DNA of 42,479 bases from Deltaproteobacteria bacterium (GTDB lineage Bacteria > Desulfobacterota > Anaeroferrophillalia > Anaeroferrophillales > Tharpellaceae), in contig JAFGVI010000008.1 in assembly GCA_016938065.1 (NCBI GenBank), positions 1-42,479 on the forward strand, read 5' to 3'. Shown here piece after piece: positions 11,726-20,432 of the stretch. The first letter of the stretch is position 1; each line of letters starts with the position of its first letter. The translations under genes and the position numbers were made by a program. Under the pieces are notes generated by a model. It saw nothing but the letters and a program-made list of their open reading frames with translations, ran no database searches and was not told where the DNA came from.

Positions 11726-12304
11726 TTATACTTCGCCCTGCAAACCAATCGCTGCAGCAACTTCCCGCATGCCCATTATCGTATCTTCAATAAGTTCATC
11801 AACTCCAACGCCCAGCATCCCGGCCCCTTTCATGATAATGGAGCGGTCGACACCGGCCGCAAAAGCCGGAGATTTCCATTTTTTTTTGACCGACTTTACA
11901 TTCATATCCATAACACTTTTTGAAGGCCGCACCATAGCGGTGGCTGCAATCAGGCCGGTCAGCTCATCAATCGCATAAAGATTTTTCTCCAAAAGGCTTT
12001 CCGGCTCAACCTCGGAACAGATACCCCAGCCATGCGACACCACGGCCCGTATATACTCTTCAGGCCAGTTGTTTGCGGCCAAAATTTTCCGAGTTTCCGC
12101 ACAGTGACGCTCGGGGAATTTTTCGTAATCGAGGTCGTGGATCAGACCGATCACGCCCCATTTTTCTTCCTCTTCACCGTACTTTCTTGCCAGATAACGC
12201 ATAACCCCTTCAACTGCGTAAGCGTGCCGGCGCAAACTTTCACTTTGATTATGGGCATGCAACAGTTCTAAAGCCTCCTCGCGCGTCGGTATTTTACTAA
12301 GCAT
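11726..12304 (-). CDS. HD-domain metal-dependent phosphohydrolase-like protein
   Basis: Small HD-superfamily protein of 192 residues. It carries the His...HD...Asp pattern: His in SLRRHAYAVEGVM, the HD pair in GLIHDLDYEKFPERH, and a distal Asp in AIDELTGL. The superfamily hydrolyses phosphoesters of nucleotides or signalling molecules; the substrate here is unknown. I place the start at the ATG at 12304, because AAGGAGAA precedes it at proper spacing; the frame stays open 29 codons further upstream without such support. It sits 34 bp before mtaB on the same strand, so cotranscription is possible. Confidence 0.82.
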   Translation of the reverse strand: MLSKIPTREEALELLHAHNQSESLRRHAYAVEGVMRYLARKYGEEEEKWGVIGLIHDLDYEKFPERHCAETRKILAANNWPEEYIRAVVSHGWGICSEVEPESLLEKNLYAIDELTGLIAATAMVRPSKSVMDMNVKSVKKKWKSPAFAAGVDRSIIMKGAGMLGVGVDELIEDTIMGMREVAAAIGLQGEV

Positions 12305-12784
12305 AATGGAATTCTCCTTTTCGGCATCTCTCCCGAACTCGTTGTATTTTTCTATCAGCACGGCACTGAGCCCAAAACCGGCAAACGCCATGACCGCAGA
12401 ACTGCATGAGAATGACGATGCAAACTAGCTCTTTTCATCTTTAAAGACAACCGTGAAAATTTCTTTTCCCATCTCTGTCTGAAACCTTACAAGCTTGAAA
12501 CCATCAAGTCCCAAGAGTGATTGAATTATTCAGTTACACTAAAAATCAGTCATTTACCATTGCTCAAACCTCACAGATTCATACTTTTTTCATACTTTCA
12601 TCTTATATACATTTAGCGGATTTTTTGTTTAGCTGGTTAACAATACAGAAAGGAATGCAACGTTACAGCTGAACAGAATTTGCGCAGCCAAGCAAGATAA
12701 TCTTTAAAAACGGAAAAAGGAGGCCCTCAAGCAGAAAAATTGTCAACTTTATAATCGCGAATCAAGGAAAAGAGGAGGAAAAAG
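12305..12784. other. AT-rich intergenic region between divergent genes
   Basis: A 480-bp non-coding stretch between the HD gene (minus) and the PEP-CTERM gene (plus). It contains an imperfect direct repeat TTCATACTTT (two copies near 12576-12600), a small CTTGA/TCAAG hairpin near 12495, and a TATAAT at 12750-12755. No sigma-54 -24/-12 element and no c-di-GMP riboswitch core could be found by eye. Confidence 0.6.
12750..12755 (+). promoter_or_regulatory. Candidate -10 element for the PEP-CTERM gene
   Basis: A perfect TATAAT that would start transcription about 22 nt before the ATG, leaving just the GAGGAGG ribosome-binding site in the leader. The matching -35 region (TCAAGC) is poor, so an activator may be needed. 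Confidence 0.4.
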
Positions 12785-13474
12785 ATGAAAAAGATTTTGG
12801 CAGTAATGGCTCTGGCATTTTTTTTGATGCTGGGTGCCGGATCCCAACCGGTTTCGGCATATTATCTGGATTTCAATATCACAACCCAGGGAACCACCAC
12901 CGGACAAATTACCTTTGATCGAAACGCGCTGATCGGCAACGACATTGAAGTCGATTTTGTCTCCTTGATGGACGACAACAATGTTGAAGTCGGCCACTTA
13001 AATCTCAATCAGGGACGCCTCAGCTTCAACTCAGGTTATGCCGGAAGTGATTGGGATTACACCGGAGGCACCATCAAAATCACGGAAACGCCGGTCACGG
13101 GAGGAGCGCCAATCACTCTGATGGACGGAAATGTCAATAATATGTCAGTCGCCCAACTGGGAAGCATGGGACCAAACTACTGGGAAGTCAGTTTCGGCGA
13201 TTTTGTTGATGTAAAAAACGTCTGGCTGCTTGAGCAATTCAAAGATATTCCGCAATCATGGTGGGGACAGATTGATCCTCAGAACATGATCGGGGGTTTT
13301 CAGGGTAACATGTATGTCGGATTTTATGGTACTTTTGATGCCGCTTCCGCAGCATTTACAAGTGCTGGCATTGCCAGTGGGGATGTTGTAAATTATGTCC
13401 CGATTCCGGCCGCGGCCTGGCTGCTGGGGAGTGGTTTATTCGGCCTGATAACAATAAGGCGTCGTAAAAAATAG
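12785..13474 (+). CDS. Exported protein with PEP-CTERM-type sorting signal
   Basis: A 229-residue secreted protein. The N-terminus is a signal peptide (MKKILAVMALAFFLMLGAG, cleavage likely after VSA). The C-terminus is a short Pro-containing motif (VPIPAAAWLLGSG), a hydrophobic helix and RRRKK, the tripartite layout of exosortase substrates. The middle is beta-rich with Asn/Gly/Thr/Ser, as in matrix or surface proteins of this group, and has no enzyme motif. In the family, exosortase removes the C-terminal helix and the protein is released or linked to the extracellular matrix; no exosortase gene is in this window. A strong GAGGAGG site precedes the ATG. A stable hairpin terminator follows. 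Confidence 0.88.
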   Translation: MKKILAVMALAFFLMLGAGSQPVSAYYLDFNITTQGTTTGQITFDRNALIGNDIEVDFVSLMDDNNVEVGHLNLNQGRLSFNSGYAGSDWDYTGGTIKITETPVTGGAPITLMDGNVNNMSVAQLGSMGPNYWEVSFGDFVDVKNVWLLEQFKDIPQSWWGQIDPQNMIGGFQGNMYVGFYGTFDAASAAFTSAGIASGDVVNYVPIPAAAWLLGSGLFGLITIRRRKK

Positions 13475-13527
13475 TTTTCAGCTTCCTGCCTCCTTCTGTT
13501 TATGAACAGAACTCACGGGACAGGGCC

Positions 13528-13570
13528 CAGAACGAGCGGATCAGATCATGTTCCGCTCGTTCTGTTTTAA
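13528..13570. terminator. Intrinsic terminator between PEP-CTERM gene and mnmA
   Basis: CAGAACGAGCGGA (13528-13540) pairs perfectly with 13552-13564 over an 11-nt loop and is followed by TTTT on the plus strand. It lies between convergent genes, so it may serve both. Confidence 0.85.
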
Positions 13571-13607
13571 GGCTGACCACGCAAAAAATACTCTTATCAA
13601 CCCCTTC

Positions 13608-14672
13608 TCAAAGAGTAATAATCCCGCCCCCCAGCAGGTATTCGCCATGATGAAAGGCGGCCCCCTGACCCGGGGTCAGGGCAAATTGAGGCTCGTCGAA
13701 CTTAACCTCGACCCGGCCATCGGCTAAAGGTGTCAAAAGGGCCGGGGCCGGCTGATGACGGTAGCGGATCTGACATTCTATTTCAAGAGGCTGAAGCGGC
13801 GCTTTAATCAGCCAGTTAAGGTTATCGACCAGACAGCGACAGCCATAGGCCTCGTCCCGTTCACCCACCAGCAGACGATTATGCCGGTAGTCCAGTTCAA
13901 GCACATAAAGCGGTGTCGGATGGCCGATCCCCATGCCACGCCGCTGGCCGATCGTGTAGTTCTGCAGACCTTGATGTTGCCCCATAACCCGGCCCTGAGC
14001 GTTGACAATCTCACCGCCGCCGGCGTCCACCCCCCGCCGAAGCAGATACTCCTGATATTTTTCCCCGCTGAGAAAGCAGAGCTCCTGACTTTCGCGGTAA
14101 GCATCCAGATCATAACCGGCCGCCGCCGCCAAAGTCAGAGCCTCATCCTTGGTCAACTCCCCCAAAGGAAAAAGTGTGCGCCGCAAAATCTTTTCCGGGA
14201 CGGAAAAGAGAAAATAACTCTGGTTTTTTCTTGTATCCCGACCTTGAAGATAGACCATCTCTTCGGGACAGCCCGGGCCGGAACTTCCCGGAGCAGAAGC
14301 AAGCCCGCGAAAATAGTGCCCGGTAGCCAGATTTTCAATCTGCAGTCGCTCCGCCACCGCGGCCAGCCGGGCAAATTTAACCAGAGCATTGCAGCGAATA
14401 CAGGGATTGGGGGTTTGGGCGTGGGTATAGGCAAAAAGCAGATAGTCAATCACCGCTTCGGCAAAAAGAGCTGAGGCTTCTTCTACCAGAAGTTCAAGCC
14501 CGAGACGGGCGGCCATCTTCGCCGCCCGCTCCAGGAGAAAAGGGCTGTCCGCACCCCCGAGATCAAGCGCCACCGGAACCACCTGATATCCCTGACGTTT
14601 GAGCAGCACCGCCGCTGCCGCACTATCAACGCCCCCGCTGAAACCCAGCACCACTCTCTTTTCTCTGTTCAT
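13608..14672 (-). CDS. mnmA: tRNA-specific 2-thiouridylase MnmA
   Basis: ATP-dependent thiolation of U34 in tRNAs for Lys, Glu and Gln. Length (354 residues) is normal. Seen: the PP-loop GFSGGVDSA near residues 9-17 that binds ATP, the first catalytic Cys in PNPCIRCN, and the second Cys in QELCFLSG. The RRGMGIGHPTPLYV stretch belongs to the family's central domain, and a C-terminal beta-barrel follows. The ATG has only a weak purine-rich upstream site. It is monocistronic, convergent with the PEP-CTERM gene. Confidence 0.96.
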   Translation of the reverse strand: MNREKRVVLGFSGGVDSAAAAVLLKRQGYQVVPVALDLGGADSPFLLERAAKMAARLGLELLVEEASALFAEAVIDYLLFAYTHAQTPNPCIRCNALVKFARLAAVAERLQIENLATGHYFRGLASAPGSSGPGCPEEMVYLQGRDTRKNQSYFLFSVPEKILRRTLFPLGELTKDEALTLAAAAGYDLDAYRESQELCFLSGEKYQEYLLRRGVDAGGGEIVNAQGRVMGQHQGLQNYTIGQRRGMGIGHPTPLYVLELDYRHNRLLVGERDEAYGCRCLVDNLNWLIKAPLQPLEIECQIRYRHQPAPALLTPLADGRVEVKFDEPQFALTPGQGAAFHHGEYLLGGGIITL

Positions 14673-14898
14673 CTCAACTTTCTGAATTGCAATAATTTAA
14701 GGTTTAACTTGGTTTATCAGAACATTTTCCGGACTAAAAAACAAGCAAATAACCTGCGATCAATTAAAAAGCAACTTTGCGAACCTGAAGATTAGCATTC
14801 TTGACATTAGACTGGACGCAAACAACGACTTTGTGCTATGCAAATGCTTTACCAAAAATCAAAAAACAACTTGTAAGACACAAAATCGGTACATTATT

Positions 14899-16581
14899 AT
14901 GCTCTTGGGAATAGATGTCGGCGGCACCCATACGGACGCGGTAATTATTGATCATGAAGGGGTAGTGGCAACGGCCAAGGTCGAGACCGACCATAATGAT
15001 CTGATCGCTTCTCTTGATGCGGTTTTAGAAAAAATCCTGCAGTCTGAACCGAAGCGCCCCATCCGCAAGGTCAACCTGAGTACAACCCTGACCACCAACG
15101 CTATCGTCGAAAAAGAGCTTGAAGAGGTCGGCGTACTCGCGGTCTCCGGCCCGGGACTGGCGCCGGCCCATTTCAACCAGGATCTTGGACAAAACTTCTA
15201 TCTGTTTGCAGGCTCGATCGACCATCGCGGAGCCCTGCAGCAGCCTTTGGATAAAGCGGCAACAACTCAGGCAATCAACGACTGTCAGACTAAAAAAATC
15301 AAGGTTTTTGCGGTGGTCAGTAAATTTTCCACCCGTAATCCGGAGATTGAAGAAGCCATGGCCGAGCTTGTCTTTGAACAATCCGATTTTACAACCATCG
15401 GCCATCGCCTTTCCGGCCATCTCAACTTTCCCCGCCGCCTGGCTACGGCTTACTACAATGCCGCGGTCTGGCGCCGCTACAATGTTTTTGCCGACGCCGT
15501 CGGACAAAGTATCAGAAAACATCACCTGGACGCCCCCTTAAGCATTCTCAAAGCCGACGGCGGCACAATCGATTTTAAAAATTCACGCAACCATCCGATC
15601 CAGACAATTCTTTCCGGACCCGCCGCCAGTGTCATGGGCATAATCGCTTTAAGTTCGATTACCGAAGATGCCATCATTCTTGATATCGGCGGCACCACTA
15701 CTGATATCGCTATTTTTGCCGACGGCACCCCCCTTCTGGAAAAAAACGGGGTCAGTTTCGGAGGACGGGCAACCTCGGTGCGTGCCATCAACACCAACTC
15801 TATCGGCGTTGGCGGAGACTCAGCCATCACGATCAGTTCCGCCGGCGAAATCAGAGTCGGACCTAAGCGCATGGGACCGCCGCTGGCCCTGGCCGGCCCA
15901 CAGCCAACCTTGATTGATGTCTGCAACGTCAAAGGTCTGTCGGCCCTGGGTGATTGCCGCAAATCTCTTATCGGGCTTAAAGCACTGGCTGATAAATACG
16001 GTATAACCATTGAAAATATCACAGAAAATGCTCTGGAAACGGCCCTTGAAACGATTCACGGTGAAGCTCTCAAACTCCTGGAAGAGATTAACCAGAGACC
16101 GGTCTATACCGTTGCCGAAGTTGTGCATGGCGCAGCCATCAAACCACAAAAGCTCTATATTATGGGCGGTCCGGCGGCGATTCTCGCCCCGCTGCTCGGC
16201 CGCAAATTTGCCCTGCCCACTGAAGTCCCGGACAATTTTGCCGTCGCCAATGCCATCGGCACCGCTTTGACCCGCACAACCATGGAGATCGAACTTTTTG
16301 CGGACACCGGCAAAAAACTGATGTTTATTCCCAATCTGGGGATCAGAAAGACAATAGACAACTCCTACTCATTAAGCCAGGCCCAGACGTACTGCATCAA
16401 CGAACTGGTAAAGTATCTAAATGAAAACGGTCATCCTGAAATTACCGCAGCGGATGTATCGGTGGTTGAGGCTGAAACCTTCAACATGGTTGACGACTAC
16501 TCCGCCGGCAGCAAAAGTATCCGCGTCAGCTGCCAGATCCGTCCCGGCCTCGAAACGGAATACCTGCAAGGAATCAAATGA
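14899..16581 (+). CDS. Hydantoinase/oxoprolinase-family protein (HyuA-like)
   Basis: An ATP-binding hydrolase-fold protein of the hydantoinase A/5-oxoprolinase/acetone carboxylase-beta superfamily, 560 residues. Seen: the N-terminal phosphate-binding motif GIDVGGTHTDAV, the STTLTTNAI segment, the second actin-like phosphate motif DIGGTTTDIAI near residue 260, and a Gly-rich NSIGVGGDSA loop. The start is the ATG just before LLGIDVGG; the frame stays open 22 codons upstream with unrelated sequence. No HyuB partner is present, so a classical hydantoinase or oxoprolinase complex is unlikely from this locus alone. The HDAC-family gene begins 1 nt after the stop. The substrate is unknown; a cyclic amide or ATP-dependent carboxylate activation is conceivable. 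Confidence 0.85.
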   Translation: MLLGIDVGGTHTDAVIIDHEGVVATAKVETDHNDLIASLDAVLEKILQSEPKRPIRKVNLSTTLTTNAIVEKELEEVGVLAVSGPGLAPAHFNQDLGQNFYLFAGSIDHRGALQQPLDKAATTQAINDCQTKKIKVFAVVSKFSTRNPEIEEAMAELVFEQSDFTTIGHRLSGHLNFPRRLATAYYNAAVWRRYNVFADAVGQSIRKHHLDAPLSILKADGGTIDFKNSRNHPIQTILSGPAASVMGIIALSSITEDAIILDIGGTTTDIAIFADGTPLLEKNGVSFGGRATSVRAINTNSIGVGGDSAITISSAGEIRVGPKRMGPPLALAGPQPTLIDVCNVKGLSALGDCRKSLIGLKALADKYGITIENITENALETALETIHGEALKLLEEINQRPVYTVAEVVHGAAIKPQKLYIMGGPAAILAPLLGRKFALPTEVPDNFAVANAIGTALTRTTMEIELFADTGKKLMFIPNLGIRKTIDNSYSLSQAQTYCINELVKYLNENGHPEITAADVSVVEAETFNMVDDYSAGSKSIRVSCQIRPGLETEYLQGIK

Positions 16582-16582
16582 C

Positions 16583-17923
16583 ATGAAAAGTTTAAATCAC
16601 CTGGGCGTCATCTTTTTTCCGGCTTACGACTGGGCCATCAGTCCGACCCACCCCGAACGTGAAGAGCGGCTGCTCTACACCCAGGACCAGCTGCGGGAAG
16701 AGGGGGTTTTTGATCTTGCCAACATTACCGAATATAAGCCCGATATCGCCACCTATGCCGATATCGAACGAACTCATTTCTGTTTTCCCGGCCCCGAAGT
16801 GGTTACCACGGAATCCCATCTCGTCGCCGCCGGCGGCGCCATCAAAGCGGCCCGCCTGGTGATGGAAAAAGAGGTCGATAAAGCCTTTGCCCTGGTGCGC
16901 CCCCCCGGCCACCACGCCATGAAGGTAGTCCACGGCAACCGCGGCTTCTGCAACATCAACAACGAAGCGATCCTGGTTGAATTTCTCCGCGAACACTACG
17001 GCATTCAGAAAATTGCCATCGTCGACACCGACTGCCACCATGGCGACGGCACTCAGGACATCTACTGGCACGATCCCGACGTTCTCTTTATTTCCCTGCA
17101 TCAGGATGGCCGCACCCTTTATCCCGGCACCGGTTTCAGCGATGAGCTCGGCGGTCCCACAGCCAGGGGACGCACCATCAACATTCCCCTGCCCCCCTAC
17201 ACTGCCGACGAAGGTTTTCTCTATGTCATAGACAATCTCGTACTCCCGATTCTCGATGACTTCAAACCCGAGCTGATCATTAACTCGGCCGGCCAGGACA
17301 ATCATTATGGTGACCCGATCACCAATATGAATTTTTCTGCCCAGGGCTACGCCGTCCTCAACCGGAAACTCAACCCGGACATAGCCGTGCTTGAAGGCGG
17401 CTATTCCATTCACGGAGCGCTGCCCTATATCAATCTCGGCATTGTTCTGGCGATGGCGGGCCTTGATTTCAGCCATGTGCGCGAACCCGACTACCATCCC
17501 GAGAGTCTGCGGCAGAGCCCCCAGATCAGCGAATACATCAAGAAACTCTGCGCTCTGACCATGCAGAACTACCGCAAGCCGCCCCCTTTAAACGTAAAAC
17601 CGAACCAGTACGACACCCGCTCCCGGTCGATCTACTATGATACCGACGGCATCAACGATCTTCAGGTGGAACAGATCATGGTCTGCCCAAGCTGCTCGGG
17701 TGTACGCCACCTGACGTCAAAAACTCGGAGCCACGCATCCTGCATGGGCATTGAAATCCCGATCGATGCCTGCCCGCGCTGCCGGGATGAGGGCTACCGT
17801 CTGCTGCATGCAGGACGCAGTAATTTCAGAGGAAAAACCATAAAATTTATCAATCGTCGGGACAAGGAATATCTGACGCTCAACGAGTTTGAGCTGACGC
17901 CGATGGGACGATACTTTTTTTAA
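16583..17923 (+). CDS. Histone-deacetylase-family hydrolase with C-terminal zinc ribbon
   Basis: Zn-dependent deacetylase of the HDAC/acetylpolyamine amidohydrolase/acetoin-utilisation superfamily, 446 residues. Seen: the tandem active-site His110-His111 (RPPGHHAM), zinc ligands Asp150 and His152 (VDTDCHHGDGT), the third ligand Asp239 (SAGQDNHYGD) and the transition-state Tyr274 (EGGYS). An extra C-terminal part carries two CxxC pairs (Cys368/371 and Cys397/400), a zinc ribbon absent from most bacterial homologues. The ATG at 16583 is used; the frame runs on upstream only as overlap with the preceding gene. It probably forms one operon with the hydantoinase-like gene and the following phosphatase. 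Substrates could be acetylated polyamines, small amides or protein lysines; sequence does not decide. Confidence 0.9.
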   Translation: MKSLNHLGVIFFPAYDWAISPTHPEREERLLYTQDQLREEGVFDLANITEYKPDIATYADIERTHFCFPGPEVVTTESHLVAAGGAIKAARLVMEKEVDKAFALVRPPGHHAMKVVHGNRGFCNINNEAILVEFLREHYGIQKIAIVDTDCHHGDGTQDIYWHDPDVLFISLHQDGRTLYPGTGFSDELGGPTARGRTINIPLPPYTADEGFLYVIDNLVLPILDDFKPELIINSAGQDNHYGDPITNMNFSAQGYAVLNRKLNPDIAVLEGGYSIHGALPYINLGIVLAMAGLDFSHVREPDYHPESLRQSPQISEYIKKLCALTMQNYRKPPPLNVKPNQYDTRSRSIYYDTDGINDLQVEQIMVCPSCSGVRHLTSKTRSHASCMGIEIPIDACPRCRDEGYRLLHAGRSNFRGKTIKFINRRDKEYLTLNEFELTPMGRYFF

Positions 17924-17935
17924 CACAGGGAAAAT

Positions 17936-19132
17936 ATGAAAATTCTGATTGCCGAAGATGAGCGGGTCTCACGCCGCCTGCTCGAAAGCCGTCTCAAAAA
18001 GTGGGGTTACGAAGTAACCGCAGCCGAAGACGGCCGAGAAGCCTGGAACATTTTCCAGAAAGAGCATTTTCCTATGGTCATCACCGACTGGATGATGCCG
18101 GAAATGGACGGACTTGAACTCTTAAGACGCATCCGCGCCTGCGAACGCCCGGGCTATGTCTACACCATCCTGCTCACGGCCCGCACGGAAAAAGAGGACA
18201 TTCTGGCCGGCATGGAGTCAGGGGCGGATGATTTTGTCACTAAACCTTTTGACAAGGACGAGCTTATGGCCCGACTAAAGGTCGGCCTCAGGATTACCGA
18301 TCTGGAACGGGATCTGGCCCAACGCAATCATGATCTGGAAAAAATCAACCAGCGTATGCGTCGTGACCTTGAAGCCGCCGCCAAGATTCAACAGGCACTG
18401 CTGCCGACCCAGCTGCCGAATTGCGATACGGTCAACTTTGCCTGGAAATATGTTCCCTGCGACGAACTCGCCGGCGACACCTTGAACCTCTTTCATCTTG
18501 ATGAGAAGCATATCGGCCTCTACCTGCTCGATGTCAGCGGCCATGGAGTTCCCGCCGCCCTGCTCTCGGTCAACCTCTCCCGGATTCTCAACCCCAACCC
18601 CGAACAATCAAATCTTCTGAAAGAGCATACCCCGAACTCCCCGGGCTACCAGCTCGTCCAGCCCGAAGATGTAGCCAACCGGCTTAATCAGCGTTTCCCT
18701 TTAGACAGCAGCACGGAACAGTATTTCACAATCCAGTATGCTCAGCTCAACCTCGAATCAAATCTTCTGACCTTCATTTCAGCCGGCCATCCGCCAATGA
18801 TTCTTATACGAGCCGACGGCAACAACCAGGCAATCCAGATCCGCAGCATGCCGATCGGTTTTATGATCGGTGTCGGCAAAGTCTATAAAGAGCAGACGCT
18901 GGAACTGCAGAAGGGTGACCGGCTCTACTTCTACTCGGACGGCATCATCGAAGCGATGAACTCCGAGCGGGAGCAGTACGGAATTGAACGTCTTACAGAA
19001 AAGCTCAACCAGTCCAGAGTCTTATCACTTAACGACAGTCTTGACTGCCTTACCGACCAGATCAATCAATGGACCGCAGGCCGAGGCTGCGGTGATGATG
19101 TCTCTCTCCTTGCCCTGGAAATCAACTCCTGA
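17936..19132 (+). CDS. Response regulator with SpoIIE/RsbU-type PP2C phosphatase domain
   Basis: A 398-residue two-domain signalling protein. Residues 1-120 are a receiver with acidic pocket Glu7/Asp8, phospho-acceptor Asp51 (ITDWMMPEMDG) and the conserved Lys in TKPFDKDEL. A short coiled linker (ERDLAQRNHDLEKINQRMRR) leads to a PPM-type Ser/Thr phosphatase domain with CDELAGD, LDVSGHG, YSDGIIE and CGDDVSLL motifs. Such proteins usually dephosphorylate anti-anti-sigma STAS proteins; one is encoded at 36468-36755. No histidine kinase lies nearby. It starts 13 nt after the HDAC stop, so cotranscription is likely. Confidence 0.93.
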   Translation: MKILIAEDERVSRRLLESRLKKWGYEVTAAEDGREAWNIFQKEHFPMVITDWMMPEMDGLELLRRIRACERPGYVYTILLTARTEKEDILAGMESGADDFVTKPFDKDELMARLKVGLRITDLERDLAQRNHDLEKINQRMRRDLEAAAKIQQALLPTQLPNCDTVNFAWKYVPCDELAGDTLNLFHLDEKHIGLYLLDVSGHGVPAALLSVNLSRILNPNPEQSNLLKEHTPNSPGYQLVQPEDVANRLNQRFPLDSSTEQYFTIQYAQLNLESNLLTFISAGHPPMILIRADGNNQAIQIRSMPIGFMIGVGKVYKEQTLELQKGDRLYFYSDGIIEAMNSEREQYGIERLTEKLNQSRVLSLNDSLDCLTDQINQWTAGRGCGDDVSLLALEINS

Positions 19133-19165
19133 CAGTGCAAAAAATTTTGCCGTCCGCTGCCGGCC

Positions 19166-19194
19166 TTGACAAACATTTTACCGCTGGCTATCAT
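19166..19194 (+). promoter_or_regulatory. Promoter of the Hsp20 gene
   Basis: TTGACA (19166-19171), 17-nt spacer and TATCAT (19189-19194), about 65 nt before the Hsp20 start. It matches sigma-70 well; no CIRCE element is seen. Confidence 0.65.
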
Positions 19195-19263
19195 CACTCC
19201 ATAAAGGTCACCAATGCGGGCAGAGCCCTGAAAATCAGACATGACTAGAAGGAGGTTATGAGT

Positions 19264-19728
19264 ATGGCTATAATTAAATGGAATCCTTACCCGACCGGCT
19301 GGGCCCCTTTCCAGGATCTCGTCACGATTCAGGATCGCATCAACAATCTTTTTGAAGACTCAATGGGCTACCGGGATGATCGCAGCCTGGCCTCGACAAC
19401 CTGGAAGCCACTGGTTGACATCTTCGAAGACGAAGAGGCCATCACGATTAAAGCGGAACTGCCTGAGGTTGATGAAAAAGATGTCCAGATCAACCTTGAC
19501 AACAACATGCTGACCATCAAGGGCGAACGCAAGCTTGAAAAAGAGGAGAAAAAAGAGAGCTATCACCGGGTCGAACGCTACTATGGTCAGTTTCAGCGCT
19601 CTTTCGAACTGCCGACCACGGTCGACCGCAAGAATATTGCCGCCAGTTATGATAAAGGGGTACTGAAAATCGTCCTGCCGAAAAAAGAGGAGAGCCAGCC
19701 CAAAAAAGTCAAGATAGAAATCAAATAA
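19264..19728 (+). CDS. Small heat shock protein, Hsp20/alpha-crystallin family
   Basis: An ATP-independent holdase chaperone, 154 residues. The alpha-crystallin domain spans roughly residues 45-145: the KPLVDIFEDEEAITIKAELP beginning, the NNMLTIKGERK strand, and the conserved Ala-x-x-x-x-Gly-Val-Leu signature (ASYDKGVLKIVLPK). The ending KKVKIEIK follows the domain, with no obvious separate IxI tail. The ATG at 19264 is preferred because AGGAGG is 8 nt upstream; the ATG at 19258 is only 2 nt from it. It has its own promoter and a strong terminator, so it is monocistronic. Confidence 0.95.
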   Translation: MAIIKWNPYPTGWAPFQDLVTIQDRINNLFEDSMGYRDDRSLASTTWKPLVDIFEDEEAITIKAELPEVDEKDVQINLDNNMLTIKGERKLEKEEKKESYHRVERYYGQFQRSFELPTTVDRKNIAASYDKGVLKIVLPKKEESQPKKVKIEIK

Positions 19729-19756
19729 ACCACTACTGAGCCTCTTAAAAAATAAC

Positions 19757-19796
19757 AAGGCCAGCGCAGCTGATTTTTTGCGCCGGCCTTTTTTTT
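19757..19796 (+). terminator. Intrinsic terminator after Hsp20 gene
   Basis: AAGGCCAGCGCA (19757-19768) pairs with TGCGCCGGCCTT (19779-19790) with one mismatch and runs into a further T-tract through 19796. Confidence 0.88.
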
Positions 19797-19815
19797 CAAT
19801 AAACCGACTAAGTTC

Positions 19816-19845
19816 TTGACAAGCACCGGGTAATCATAATAACTT
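19816..19845 (+). promoter_or_regulatory. Candidate promoter of the ACT-domain gene
   Basis: TTGACA (19816-19821) is followed after 18 nt by TAACTT (19840-19845); TAATAA at 15-nt spacing is an alternative -10. It lies about 75 nt before the start codon. Confidence 0.5.
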
Positions 19846-19920
19846 GCCGGTTTAAACTGAAACGACATACTGTTCTCAAACAGTCTTTATTCTTACAATA
19901 TTCCCGTGAAGGAGAAAACC

Positions 19921-20409
19921 ATGGTTCGTACCGAAATCACCCTTTTTCTGAAAAACGTTCCCGGCGAACTCGCCAGACTGACTTTAATGTTTTCGGACAA
20001 TGAAATAAACATCGACGCAATAACTATTCAGGATGCCACCAGCTACGTTGAGGAGCTCTTTAAAGCCCGGGGCAAAGCCCTGAAAAGACACGCTACGGCG
20101 GCCAGCTACAGCATGATCCAGAAAGAGTCGGAACAGTTTGCGCTGGTGCGCCTGCTCACCAGCGACACCGACAAAACTATCGACCTGCTCTCCAAGGCCG
20201 ACTATCTCTTTGAAATCACCCCGGTCATGGCCGTCGAACTCGACAACCAGCCCGGCACACTGGCGGCGACAGCCAAAAAGATCGGCGATGCCGGCATCAA
20301 CATCAGTTATGTTTACGGCTCAGTCTCCCCCTCCGAAGGTAAAACCCTTTTTATCTTCTGTCCTGAAGACATTGACCTGGCCGCGAAAATTTTTAAAGCT
20401 GAAAAGTAA
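19921..20409 (+). CDS. Protein of two tandem ACT domains
   Basis: A 162-residue protein. The N-terminal ACT domain begins RTEITLFLKNVPGELARLT and the second FEITPVMAVELDNQPGTLAA; both carry the Pro-Gly-x-Leu turn of ACT ligand sites. There is no catalytic domain, so it is probably an amino-acid-sensing regulator or a subunit of an unseen enzyme. The ATG at 19921 follows AAGGAG at 7 nt and is preferred to an upstream in-frame start at 19906. It is flanked by its own candidate promoter and a hairpin repeat. The ligand cannot be stated from sequence. Confidence 0.85.
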   Translation: MVRTEITLFLKNVPGELARLTLMFSDNEINIDAITIQDATSYVEELFKARGKALKRHATAASYSMIQKESEQFALVRLLTSDTDKTIDLLSKADYLFEITPVMAVELDNQPGTLAATAKKIGDAGINISYVYGSVSPSEGKTLFIFCPEDIDLAAKIFKAEK

Positions 20410-20432
20410 GCTCCGGTTTTGCTTTACATCTT

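Noticed and set aside
13755-14474. Open frame of 239 codons on the plus strand
   Set aside because: Antisense to mnmA, which has complete motifs; no ribosome-binding site or domain in the opposite frame.
14801-14830. TTGACA before the hydantoinase-like gene as promoter
   Set aside because: At 16-18 nt spacing only AACGAC-like sequence is found, so no acceptable -10 exists.
16592-17497. Open frame of 301 codons on the minus strand
   Set aside because: Antisense to the HDAC-family gene with its intact active-site motifs; Gly/Val/Asp-rich shadow typical of the opposite strand.
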